Shown one piece after another: positions 1-7,533 of a stretch of DNA of 59,009 bases (the first letter of the stretch is position 1; every line of letters begins with the position of its first letter). The notes under the pieces were generated by a model. The model made no database searches and was not told the DNA's origin. It was given only the letters and a program-made list of their open reading frames with translations. Location: assembly GCA_049323615.1 (NCBI GenBank), contig JBMOPD010000038.1, positions 1 to 59,009 of the forward strand. Reading direction: 5' to 3'. This DNA comes from JBMOPD01 sp049323615 (lineage in GTDB: Bacteria; Bacillota; Desulfotomaculia; Desulfotomaculales; Desulfocucumaceae). Made by a program: the position numbers and the translations under genes.

Positions 1-237
1 GAGCCGGAACGGATGACGATTTGGACGCCGGATGCGGCCAAAAGCCCGAGAGCCGCATGGACGCGGCGTTCGAGGGCGGTCGGCTTCCGTCGGCAAAGAG
101 CTATAGAGACTGTTCAGTCGCAGGTCGAGTTCGCGAGTGCGATGTCTTCTCCAATGCGCCATAAAGCTATTACGGGGTTTGTATTCAAACCAAAGGTTAC
201 TTTAGTACTTTAAATCGACATATACTTTCTTGGTAAC
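1..237. other. Window edge, no gene recognised
   Basis: No credible gene is seen here. Short open frames exist but none has a convincing ribosome binding site or recognisable protein. Base use changes from GC-rich (first 100 bases) to AT-rich (150-235), which suggests that this is a gap between genes or a contig end. The genes normally found after ricA in spore formers (for example cotE or mutS) are not present. Confidence 0.4.
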
Positions 238-264
238 GGTAAAAAAGCCGCCCGCGAGGGCGGC
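238..264 (-). terminator. Intrinsic terminator after ricA
   Basis: On the minus strand GCCGCCC and GGGCGGC form a 7-bp stem with a 4-nt loop, followed by six T. It lies about 30 bases after the ricA stop codon and closes the miaB-ricA unit. Confidence 0.85.
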
Positions 265-294
265 GGATCCCAGAATTCAGTTGGTTTGCCAGGC

Positions 295-675
295 TCAGGT
301 GCCGCAGCCGCTGCAGGAACTGCAGCAGTCGTCGGAACAGCCCGGATTCTCGCCGGCTATGGCCGCGCTGATGATCTCGTTTATTTCCTCTATGATGCGC
401 TCGAAATTCTGCTGTTTGCGGAAGAAATCCACGATTAAGGGGTTTTCCATCACCCTCTTTTCCAGGTCCTCCACATCTTTAACCTGATCGCTGGTCAGTT
501 CCCGTCCGCTGGCTTTCAAATCCATGAACTTTCTCTGTTTTTCGTTGAATTCTTCCACCAGCTTCCTGGCTTCGGTGTCGCTCATCATGGCTATTTCGGC
601 GTCCTTCATTTCCTCAAGCTCTGTTGATGTGGCAATCTCCTCTCCCAGTTCCCTCGCCTTTTGCAAAATAGACAT
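295..675 (-). CDS. ricA: YlbF/YmcA-family protein (RicA-like)
   Basis: 126-residue helical protein of the YlbF/YmcA family. In B. subtilis RicA (YmcA), RicF (YlbF) and RicT form a complex that carries iron-sulfur clusters and promotes mRNA maturation, competence and sporulation. The position just after miaB is the B. subtilis arrangement for ymcA, which favours RicA over RicF; the family alone would not decide this. The C-terminus is a cysteine-rich tail with five Cys in the last 14 residues, a plausible cluster ligand site. The ATG at 675 was chosen because GGAGG precedes it by six bases; a longer frame to 702 has no binding site. The gene overlaps the 3' end of miaB by 62 bases in another frame. 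Confidence 0.8.
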   Translation of the reverse strand: MSILQKARELGEEIATSTELEEMKDAEIAMMSDTEARKLVEEFNEKQRKFMDLKASGRELTSDQVKDVEDLEKRVMENPLIVDFFRKQQNFERIIEEINEIISAAIAGENPGCSDDCCSSCSGCGT

Positions 676-2032
676 CCCGCACCTCCGTATTTTTATCCAC
701 ACAGGGACATATTTTATTGTTCAATTCTTCCCCTTGCAGGAAAGTCAGAGTGCCTCCCAGTATCTTTACGTAAACGGTCTTTCCGGCATCTTCCTCCCTG
801 CCCGGCAGAAACACCAGCTTGTTTGTTCTGGTCCGGCCGCTTACCATGGCCGGGTTTGTCTTGCTCACGCCTTCCACCAGCACCTGGTGAACCTTGCCGG
901 CCTCTTCAATGTTTTTTTCCAGCGTAATCTCATTCTGCCTCTTGATCAGGTCCTCGATCCGCCTTACCTTTTCCTCCTCCGGCACCTGTCCGGACATCCG
1001 CTCGGCCGGCGTACCCTTCCTCTTGTTGTATATAAAGGTGAAGGCGGCATCGTAGCGTACTTTTTCCACCACGTCCATGGTGTCCAGGAAGTCCTCCCCG
1101 GTTTCGCCGGGGAATCCCACCATAATGTCGGTGGTGATGGCGGCGCCGGGGATCTGCCGGCGTATTTTGCCGATCAGATCCAGGTAGTATTCCCGGTCGT
1201 ACCCCCTGTTCATGGCCTTCAATATTTTATTGCTGCCCGCCTGCAAGGGGATGTGAAAGTGTTCGCATACCTTGCCCGCCCCTTTGATGGCCTCAATGAG
1301 ACCATCGGTAAAGTCCCTGGGGTGGGAGGTCATGAACCTTATCCTGGAGATCCCGGCGATCCGGTCAACATCCTTTAAAAGATCACCGAAGCCGTAATTG
1401 CCCCCCAGGTCCTTGCCGTAAGAATTGACGTTCTGCCCCAAAAGGGTGACCTCTTTGTAACCCTGCCCGGCCAGTTCCTCAATTTCCCTCAGGATGTCCC
1501 CGGGAGTACGGCTCCTTTCTCTTCCCCGCACATACGGCACGATGCAGTAGGTGCAGTAGTTGTCGCAGCCGTATATAACGGGCACCCAGGCCTTGAGGCC
1601 GCTTTCCCTTTTGGCCGGAATTCCCTCGTGGATGCCTGCGGGCCGGGGGATATCTATAATTGTCTCCTTTCTTCCGGCCGCCCGGCTGATTAATTCCGGC
1701 AACTGGTGCAGGCTGCCGGTTCCGAAAACCAGATTTACGTGTGGGAACCGGCTCTTTATGCGGCGGGCGGTTTCCTCCACCTGGGTCATGCAGCCGCCCA
1801 CGCCGATGATCAGTCCCGGGTTCCTTTCCTTTAACTTCCGCAGCCGGCCCAGCAGTCCGTAAACCTTGTTTTCCGCCGTTTCCCTGACGGCGCAGGTGTT
1901 CACCAGCAGGACGTCGGCCTCTTCGGCCTTTTCGGTGTGGGCGTAGCCCAGCTGTTCCATTATACCGCTCATTTTTTCGGCATCGTGGTCGTTCATCTGG
2001 CAGCCGAAGGTTATTACGTGGTAGTGTTTCAA
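614..2032 (-). CDS. miaB: tRNA-2-methylthio-N6-dimethylallyladenosine synthase MiaB
   Basis: Radical-SAM methylthiotransferase that adds the 2-methylthio group to i6A37 of tRNAs reading UNN codons. The N-terminal UPF0004 domain has its cluster cysteines (TFGCQMN near residue 10, NTCAVRETAE near 46, GGCMTQ near 80). The radical-SAM motif CDNYCTYCIVPY follows near residue 155, and a TRAM domain ends the protein. The start is a TTG at 2032 with GGTGA upstream; a TATAAT-like -10 (2066-2071) suits a promoter just before it. The last ~25 residues lie beyond the usual MiaB end and are encoded across the start of ricA, so this tail is probably unconserved. Confidence 0.95.
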   Translation of the reverse strand: MKHYHVITFGCQMNDHDAEKMSGIMEQLGYAHTEKAEEADVLLVNTCAVRETAENKVYGLLGRLRKLKERNPGLIIGVGGCMTQVEETARRIKSRFPHVNLVFGTGSLHQLPELISRAAGRKETIIDIPRPAGIHEGIPAKRESGLKAWVPVIYGCDNYCTYCIVPYVRGRERSRTPGDILREIEELAGQGYKEVTLLGQNVNSYGKDLGGNYGFGDLLKDVDRIAGISRIRFMTSHPRDFTDGLIEAIKGAGKVCEHFHIPLQAGSNKILKAMNRGYDREYYLDLIGKIRRQIPGAAITTDIMVGFPGETGEDFLDTMDVVEKVRYDAAFTFIYNKRKGTPAERMSGQVPEEEKVRRIEDLIKRQNEITLEKNIEEAGKVHQVLVEGVSKTNPAMVSGRTRTNKLVFLPGREEDAGKTVYVKILGGTLTFLQGEELNNKICPCVDKNTEVRDVYFAKGEGTGRGDCHINRA

Positions 2033-2065
2033 TTATTCACCATCTCTTAGTAAATCTTTTTCAGT

Positions 2066-2071
2066 ATTATA
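2066..2071 (-). promoter_or_regulatory. Putative -10 box of miaB
   Basis: Perfect TATAAT on the minus strand 34 bases before the miaB start. No good -35 hexamer is seen, so this is only a likely sigma-A promoter. Confidence 0.4.
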
Positions 2072-2188
2072 TCACACTATTTTAACAGGATACGGCCGAT
2101 GATAAACAACCGGGCAGGAATTGGCGCCGTAAGTATAGAATTTTTAAGCTCAAGAGGGCAAATTTTTTCCGGGAGGGCTGGCAGATAT

Positions 2189-3388
2189 ATGAAATACCTG
2201 ATTATACTGGGTGACGGCATGGCCGATTACAAGCGCCCGGAACTGGGCGGGCTGACACCGCTGCAGTATGCCAAGACGCCCAATATGGACCGGCTGGCTG
2301 CGGCCGGGACGGTGGGGCTGGTCAGGACCGTCCCCGACGGCCTGCCGCCGGGCAGCGATGTGGCCAACCTCAGTGTGATGGGTTATGACCCCGCCGTTTA
2401 TTATACCGGCAGGGCCCCCCTGGAGGCGGTCAGTATGGGTGTAAAGCTGAATGAGGACGATATTGCTTTTCGCTGCAACCTGGTAACCCTGTCCGGTGAC
2501 GGGGAGTATGAGAATAAAACCATGGTTGACTACAGCGCCGGCGAAATAAAGTCCGACCGGGCGGCAGTGTTGATCAACGACCTGGGCCGTTATTTGAGCA
2601 GGGAAGGTATGAGGTTTTACCCCGGTGTCAGTTACCGCCACCTGATGGTGTGGAGCGGAGGCCCCACCGGTACCGCGCTCACCCCGCCCCACGATATTTC
2701 CGGGCAAAAAATAGCCGGCTTTCTTCCCAAAGGCAGCGGCGGGGACGATCTTCTGGCGGTGATGAAGGAGAGCCATACATTCCTTGGAACCCACCCGCTC
2801 AACCTTTCCGGGGAGACCGGCAGGCCGGCCAACTCGGTGTGGTTCTGGGGACAGGGGAAAAGCCCGGCCCTGAAAAAATTCAGGGACCGGTATAACCTTT
2901 CGGGCGCCGTTATTTCGGCCGTGGACCTGATCAAGGGAATAGGCCTTTGCGCCGGCATGGCCGTGGTGGAGGTGGAGGGGGCCACCGGCAACATTCATAC
3001 CAATTTTGCCGGCAAGGCCGCGGCTGCCCTGGAGGCCTTCAGGCGCGGCGCCGACATGGTGTACCTGCATGTGGAGGCCCCGGACGAGGCGGGGCACCAG
3101 GGCAATACCGGGGTCAAGGTGCGGGCCATCGAGGAGATTGACGGCAAGGTACTGGGGCCTCTTCTTACACAGATGGGCCAGTTCGGTGAGTTTAGGATTA
3201 TGCTCCTGCCCGATCACCCCACCCCCATTTCGGTGATGACCCACACCGCCGAGCCGGTTCCCTTTGTGATCTATGATTCCCGTTCGCCACGTGATGGTGC
3301 GGGCGTAACCTACTGCGAGGAGGCCGCCGCCCGGGGGCCGTATGTTAAACAGGGGCACGAACTGATGAGCCTTTTTTTGAAAGGCTAG
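2189..3388 (+). CDS. apgM: Cofactor-independent phosphoglycerate mutase, ApgM type (or homoserine kinase analogue)
   Basis: 399-residue alkaline-phosphatase-superfamily enzyme of the archaeal-type ApgM family (COG3635). It starts with the metal-binding ILGDGMADY segment, has the NLSVMGYDP stretch near residue 66 and ends with the ligands in HVEAPDEAGH and LPDHPTP. Members interconvert 2- and 3-phosphoglycerate. A subgroup found beside homoserine genes has been proposed to act as an alternative homoserine kinase. Here lysC, thrB and hom lie next door on the opposite strand, so both roles are open, although a true ThrB is present. The ATG at 2189 begins the conserved domain; a frame from 2099 adds 30 unconserved residues. 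The 3' end overlaps lysC by 4 bases tail to tail. Confidence 0.85.
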   Translation: MKYLIILGDGMADYKRPELGGLTPLQYAKTPNMDRLAAAGTVGLVRTVPDGLPPGSDVANLSVMGYDPAVYYTGRAPLEAVSMGVKLNEDDIAFRCNLVTLSGDGEYENKTMVDYSAGEIKSDRAAVLINDLGRYLSREGMRFYPGVSYRHLMVWSGGPTGTALTPPHDISGQKIAGFLPKGSGGDDLLAVMKESHTFLGTHPLNLSGETGRPANSVWFWGQGKSPALKKFRDRYNLSGAVISAVDLIKGIGLCAGMAVVEVEGATGNIHTNFAGKAAAALEAFRRGADMVYLHVEAPDEAGHQGNTGVKVRAIEEIDGKVLGPLLTQMGQFGEFRIMLLPDHPTPISVMTHTAEPVPFVIYDSRSPRDGAGVTYCEEAAARGPYVKQGHELMSLFLKG

Positions 3389-4596
3389 TCAGCCAGCTTG
3401 AATTTTTCGTGCAGGGCGTTGACGGCGTCGTGGGCGCGGTCGGCCTTGATTATGCAGGATATCTTGATCTCAGAGGTGCTGATCATCTCCAGGTTGATAT
3501 TTCTTTTGGCCAGGGCTTCGAACATCAGGGCTGCCACCCCGGGATTGCTGGCCACTCCGGCTCCCACCACCGAAACCTTGGCGATGCTGTCATCCCAGGT
3601 GACCCCGGAAAATCCCACATCACCCTTGATTTTTTCCACCACCGCCAGCGCCCTCTGCAGATCCGTGGTGGCGACGGTGAAGGATATGTCGTTGACTTCG
3701 TTGCGCATGGAGCTCTGGATGATCATGTCCACGTTTATATGTTCGTCGGCCAGCGACTGAAACACCTTCCAGGCTATGCCGGGCCGGTCGGGAACGTCAA
3801 AAAGCCCGATCTTGGAGACATTCAGGTCATACGCTATGCCGGTCACCGCCATGGATCTTTCCATGTTATTTACCTCCTTGACCACAGTACCGGGATTATT
3901 ATTAAAACTGCTCCTTACGTGGAGCTTGATATTATACATTTTTGCCAGCTCGACGGACCTGGGATGCAGCACCTGGGCCCCCAGGTGGGCCAGTTCCAGC
4001 ATCTCGTCGTAGGATATGGTATCCATCTTGCGGGCGCCCTTAACTATACGCGGGTCGGTGGTATACACCCCGTCCACGTCCGTATAAATTTCGCACAGAT
4101 CGGCTTTCAGCGCCGCGGCCAGGGCCACCGCGGTGGTGTCCGATCCCCCCCGGCCCAGGGTGGTAATGTCTCCCGACCCGTTAAGGCCCTGAAATCCGGC
4201 TACGATGACCACCTTGCCGGACGCCAGTTCCTCCTTCAGCCGGTCACAGCGGATCTCGGTTATTCTGGCCTTGGTGTGCACGTCGTTGGTGTATATGCCG
4301 GCCTGGGGACCGGTCATGGAGATGGATTCCACCCCCAGGTCCTTTACAGCCATGGCCAGCAGCGCAATGGAGATCTGCTCCCCGGTGGACATGATCATGT
4401 CCATCTCCCTGTCTCCCGGCCGGCTGGACACGCTTTTGGCCAGTTCTATCAGTTCGTCGGTGGTGTCTCCCATGGCCGATACCACCACCACCACGTCATG
4501 ACCTTCTTTCCTGAATCCGGCAACCCTTTCGGCAACCCTCTTGATGCGCCCGGCGTCGGCCACCGAGCTGCCGCCGTATTTTTGCACTATCAACAT
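3385..4596 (-). CDS. lysC: Aspartate kinase
   Basis: 403-residue monofunctional aspartokinase, first step of the aspartate pathway to lysine, threonine and methionine. The kinase domain starts with QKYGGSSVAD (residues 4-13), and carries the FQGLNGSGDITTLGRGGSD loop near residue 145. Two ACT domains occupy roughly residues 265-403 and should bind the feedback amino acid. The length is typical. It is the last gene of the ACT-hom-thrB-lysC block, separated from thrB by a 90-base gap that holds a heptamer repeat. No lysine riboswitch is seen in that gap. Confidence 0.95.
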   Translation of the reverse strand: MLIVQKYGGSSVADAGRIKRVAERVAGFRKEGHDVVVVVSAMGDTTDELIELAKSVSSRPGDREMDMIMSTGEQISIALLAMAVKDLGVESISMTGPQAGIYTNDVHTKARITEIRCDRLKEELASGKVVIVAGFQGLNGSGDITTLGRGGSDTTAVALAAALKADLCEIYTDVDGVYTTDPRIVKGARKMDTISYDEMLELAHLGAQVLHPRSVELAKMYNIKLHVRSSFNNNPGTVVKEVNNMERSMAVTGIAYDLNVSKIGLFDVPDRPGIAWKVFQSLADEHINVDMIIQSSMRNEVNDISFTVATTDLQRALAVVEKIKGDVGFSGVTWDDSIAKVSVVGAGVASNPGVAALMFEALAKRNINLEMISTSEIKISCIIKADRAHDAVNALHEKFKLAD

Positions 4597-4639
4597 GTAA
4601 TTACCCTTCCTGCAAGTAAATATTTGATTTTAAACCGAA

Positions 4640-4667
4640 ATTCCGCATTCTGGATTCTGGATTCCGC
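4640..4667. repeat. Heptamer tandem repeat, four units
   Basis: Four consecutive 7-base units of the form ATTCYGS (two identical ATTCTGG flanked by two ATTCCGC) in the lysC-thrB gap. The same family occurs at several other gaps in the window. Confidence 0.7.
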
Positions 4668-4686
4668 CACCTGGCAGGGCGGCTTT

Positions 4687-5592
4687 TTACTTTATTTCCA
4701 GTGCCCTGGCTCCCACCGGGGATATGCCCAGGACCAGCGATTTGGCTGAAACCCCGTTCTGCCTGAAGGTGTCCTTCATTACCCTGGCGATCAGATCCAC
4801 ATTGCTGCCGTCGGAGTAGGCAATTATGGTGGGACCCGCCCCGCTCAGGGTGATTCCCTTGGCCCCGGCCAGCTTGGCCGCGGCAAACACCTTTTTCATT
4901 CCGGGCACCAGAGTTGTTCTGTATGGCTGGTGGATGCGGTCCTCCATGGCCACCCCGAACTGGTTTATGTCCCCGGTGTACAGCGCCGAAATCAACATGG
5001 CCACCCGGCCCAGGTTGAATATGGCGTCGTTTACCGGGACCTGCTGGGGCAGAACCTCCCTGGAAGTCCTGGTGGGCAGGGTAAAATCGGGAATGGAGAC
5101 GATGGCCCGCAGGTTTTTTGGGGGAGGTATCTTCTGGCACTTAACGTCCCCGTCGGCGGGAACTGCCACTACAATTCCGCCCAGTACCGACGCGGCTATG
5201 TTGTCCGGGTGCCCTTCCATGCCGTAGGCCAGGTTGATGATATCCCTCTGGCTCATGGTATTGCCGGATATGATATTGGCGGCAATCATTCCCCCCACTA
5301 TGGCGGCGGTGCTGCTGCCCAGACCCCGGGCCACCGGGATGTTGTTGACCAGCTTGATCCTCATTCCGGGGGGCCGGTATCCCACCTGCCGGAAAACCCT
5401 CTGGGCAGCATGAAATACCATGTTGTTTTCGTCCCTGGGAATGTCGGCCTGTCCCTCACCCTGCACCTCAATGTGCAGGCCTGAGGCGGCAGCCGAAATT
5501 TCCACTGAATTATACAGCTGCAGGGCCATACCCAGACAGTCAAATCCGGGACCGAGGTTTGCTGTTGTGGCCGGCACCTGTACTCGGACCAT
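4687..5592 (-). CDS. thrB: Homoserine kinase
   Basis: 301-residue GHMP kinase that phosphorylates homoserine on the way to threonine. The N-terminus VRVQVPATTANLGPGFDCLG is the GHMP signature, the ATP loop is VARGLGSSTAA near residue 90, and the C-terminal motif LSGAGPTI is present near residue 260. The ATG at 5592 has AGGGGGG seven bases upstream; a GTG at 5610 would overlap hom but has no such site. It follows hom closely; threonine synthase, its usual partner, is absent from the window. Confidence 0.95.
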   Translation of the reverse strand: MVRVQVPATTANLGPGFDCLGMALQLYNSVEISAAASGLHIEVQGEGQADIPRDENNMVFHAAQRVFRQVGYRPPGMRIKLVNNIPVARGLGSSTAAIVGGMIAANIISGNTMSQRDIINLAYGMEGHPDNIAASVLGGIVVAVPADGDVKCQKIPPPKNLRAIVSIPDFTLPTRTSREVLPQQVPVNDAIFNLGRVAMLISALYTGDINQFGVAMEDRIHQPYRTTLVPGMKKVFAAAKLAGAKGITLSGAGPTIIAYSDGSNVDLIARVMKDTFRQNGVSAKSLVLGISPVGARALEIK

Positions 5593-5602
5593 GGTTACCC
5601 CC

Positions 5603-6886
5603 CTAGTCACCTACAACCCTGATCAGATTGCAGATTTCCCCCACCGCGGGTAGCTTTTCGATAATTTGCAGGGAGTCCTGGATGTCCTGTTCCCTGACCA
5701 TATGCGTGATAAGAACTATTTCAGCCATTTTGCCGTCGGTGTGCTTCTGCAGCACCGAGGCGATGCTGACGTTTTTATCTCCCAGGGCGCAGGCTATTGC
5801 CGCCAGCACCCCGGGACGGTCCTGCACCTTCAGCCTGATATAGTATTTGCTTTCAATCTCTCCCATTTTTTTGATCGGCTTTTCTTCATAACAGGTGCAG
5901 TTTATCCCGGTTATATTTTTTATCCTGTTTCTGGCCGCTTCCATTATATCGGCCGCAACGGCGCTGCCGGTGGGCATGTCTCCGGCTCCCCGGCCGAAAA
6001 ACATGGTGTCGCCCACAGCGTCTCCCCTTACAAAAATGGCGTTGTAAACATCGTTTACCGAGGCCAGGGGATGGAAAACCGGGATAAAACACGGGTGGAC
6101 CCTGACTTCTATGCCGTCACCGGTATCCTTGGCGATGCCCAGGAGCTTGATCAGGTAGTTCAGTTCCCTGGCGTAGGCAATGTCTTCCCTGGCTATTTTG
6201 GTGATCCCCTGGACATAGACGTCGTTAAAGGTAACCCGGGTGTTAAAGGCGATGGAGGCCAGGATGGAGAGCTTTCTGGCGGCATCGTAACCTTCCACGT
6301 CGGCGCTGGGGTCTGCTTCGGCGTAGCCTTCCTGTTGGGCTTCCCGGAGGACATCGGCAAACTCGGATCCGTAGCGGGTCATTTTGGTCAGCATGTAATT
6401 GGTCGTCCCGTTTATTATACCCATTATTTCCTGCAGCCGGTTGGCTGCCAGGCAGTGCTTGAGCGGCCTGATGATGGGTATGCCGCCGCCCACGCTGCCC
6501 TCAAACAGAAGGTCCACCCCGTTTTCCCCGGCGGTATGAAAAAGCTCCTTTCCGTGCAGCGCCATCAGGTCCTTATTGGCGGTGACCACGCTTTTGCCGT
6601 TTTTCATGCCCCTTAAAACGTATTCCCTGGCCGGTTCAATGCCCCCCATAACCTCCACCAGGATGTCTATGCCGTCACTATCAAGTATATCCTCAGGTCT
6701 GGTGGTAAACAACTCCTGATTTACTTCAACCTCTCTCTTTTTTCCCGTGTGCCTGACCAGAATCCCGGCTACTTCCAGGGGGGCGCCCACCTTTTGGGCT
6801 ATGCTTTGCCTGTTGCCGGACATTATTTTAAAAGCGCCGGTCCCCACCGTGCCGAATCCGAGGAACCCTATTCTGACAGACTTCAT
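5603..6886 (-). CDS. hom: Homoserine dehydrogenase
   Basis: 427-residue NAD(P)-dependent reductase that converts aspartate semialdehyde to homoserine. The Rossmann motif GFGTVGTGAF lies at residues 10-19, the catalytic domain includes EGSVGGGIPIIRPLK and the segment AEADPSADVEGYDAARK, and the C-terminus (from about residue 350) is an ACT domain for allosteric control. It lies between the upstream ACT-domain gene and thrB, as in many Firmicutes, and probably shares a promoter with them. Confidence 0.96.
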   Translation of the reverse strand: MKSVRIGFLGFGTVGTGAFKIMSGNRQSIAQKVGAPLEVAGILVRHTGKKREVEVNQELFTTRPEDILDSDGIDILVEVMGGIEPAREYVLRGMKNGKSVVTANKDLMALHGKELFHTAGENGVDLLFEGSVGGGIPIIRPLKHCLAANRLQEIMGIINGTTNYMLTKMTRYGSEFADVLREAQQEGYAEADPSADVEGYDAARKLSILASIAFNTRVTFNDVYVQGITKIAREDIAYARELNYLIKLLGIAKDTGDGIEVRVHPCFIPVFHPLASVNDVYNAIFVRGDAVGDTMFFGRGAGDMPTGSAVAADIMEAARNRIKNITGINCTCYEEKPIKKMGEIESKYYIRLKVQDRPGVLAAIACALGDKNVSIASVLQKHTDGKMAEIVLITHMVREQDIQDSLQIIEKLPAVGEICNLIRVVGD

Positions 6887-6950
6887 ATACCTCCCCTTCC
6901 TTTAAAATAAAGCATGGAATGTGCGACGGACCGGAATGTATGAATGCCCG

Positions 6951-7406
6951 TTATATCTGGGGATGGTTCCCCTGCTGCAGGGATACGGACTGGACACCGT
7001 CAATTTTCTTTATCTCCCCGAGCAGTGCCTCCATGTTGCCGGAAAGGCTGGTTATGTCCAGGTAGATGCGCACCCTGGCCAGTCCCCGGTCGGGCATTGA
7101 CTGGTTGATGGTGATAATGTTGCCTTGCCTGGCGGCAATGGCGGCAAGCACCCGTGACAGCACCCCGGTCCGGTGATTAAGGGACAGATAAATGGTTACA
7201 TCCTTTCCGGCAATCCCGGCCTGAAGGGGAAAAACCCTGTCCCTGTATTTGTAATAGGCGCTCCTGCTCAGGTTTACTTTTTCAACGGCCTCATTGACGG
7301 TGGCGGCTTCACCCTTTAAAAGCATTTCCTTTGCCCTGACGGCCTTCAATATGGACCCCGGCAGTATATCCTCCTGAACAAGATAAAACCTGCCTTTTTT
7401 AGGCAA
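6951..7406 (-). CDS. ACT domain protein, PheB/UPF0735 family
   Basis: 151-residue protein with a helical N-terminal part (residues ~15-65, a helix-turn-helix-like segment ending SRSAYYKYRDRVFPL) and a C-terminal ACT domain (~70-150). The family, called PheB or UPF0735, lies before hom in many Firmicutes and is thought to be a regulatory amino-acid-binding protein; its exact role is not established. The TTG at 7406 gives the N-terminus PKKGRFYLVQEDILP typical of the family and has AGGGGTG upstream; a GTG at 7415 is the alternative. A good promoter lies about 50 bases upstream. Confidence 0.8.
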   Translation of the reverse strand: MPKKGRFYLVQEDILPGSILKAVRAKEMLLKGEAATVNEAVEKVNLSRSAYYKYRDRVFPLQAGIAGKDVTIYLSLNHRTGVLSRVLAAIAARQGNIITINQSMPDRGLARVRIYLDITSLSGNMEALLGEIKKIDGVQSVSLQQGNHPQI

Positions 7407-7457
7407 TTCCCCCACCCCTGTCCACGCACAATGGATATTATTCCATCAATGGTAGAC

Positions 7458-7487
7458 ATTATATCATTATATTGTTAACTATGGCAA
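7458..7487 (-). promoter_or_regulatory. Sigma-A promoter of the ACT-hom-thrB-lysC block
   Basis: On the minus strand TTGCCA (7482-7487), 18 bases, then TATAAT (7458-7463). This is the only clear promoter before the block. Confidence 0.65.
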
Positions 7488-7493
7488 TACAAA

Positions 7494-7519
7494 ATAAAAA
7501 AATCCGGCCTTGCGGCCGG
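7494..7519 (-). terminator. Intrinsic terminator after spoIVA
   Basis: Minus-strand CCGGCC-GCAA-GGCCGG stem followed by a T-rich tail. It lies 15 bases after the spoIVA stop and separates it from the amino acid block. Confidence 0.85.
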
Positions 7520-7533
7520 GAACAGGGAACAGG

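Noticed and set aside
2150..3358. Open frame of about 400 codons on the minus strand across apgM
   Set aside because: It mirrors a well-supported gene in a GC-rich region, has no family resemblance and no ribosome binding site.
3409..4749. Open frame of about 446 codons on the plus strand across lysC
   Set aside because: Antisense shadow of lysC; its text is low in structure and unlike any protein I know.
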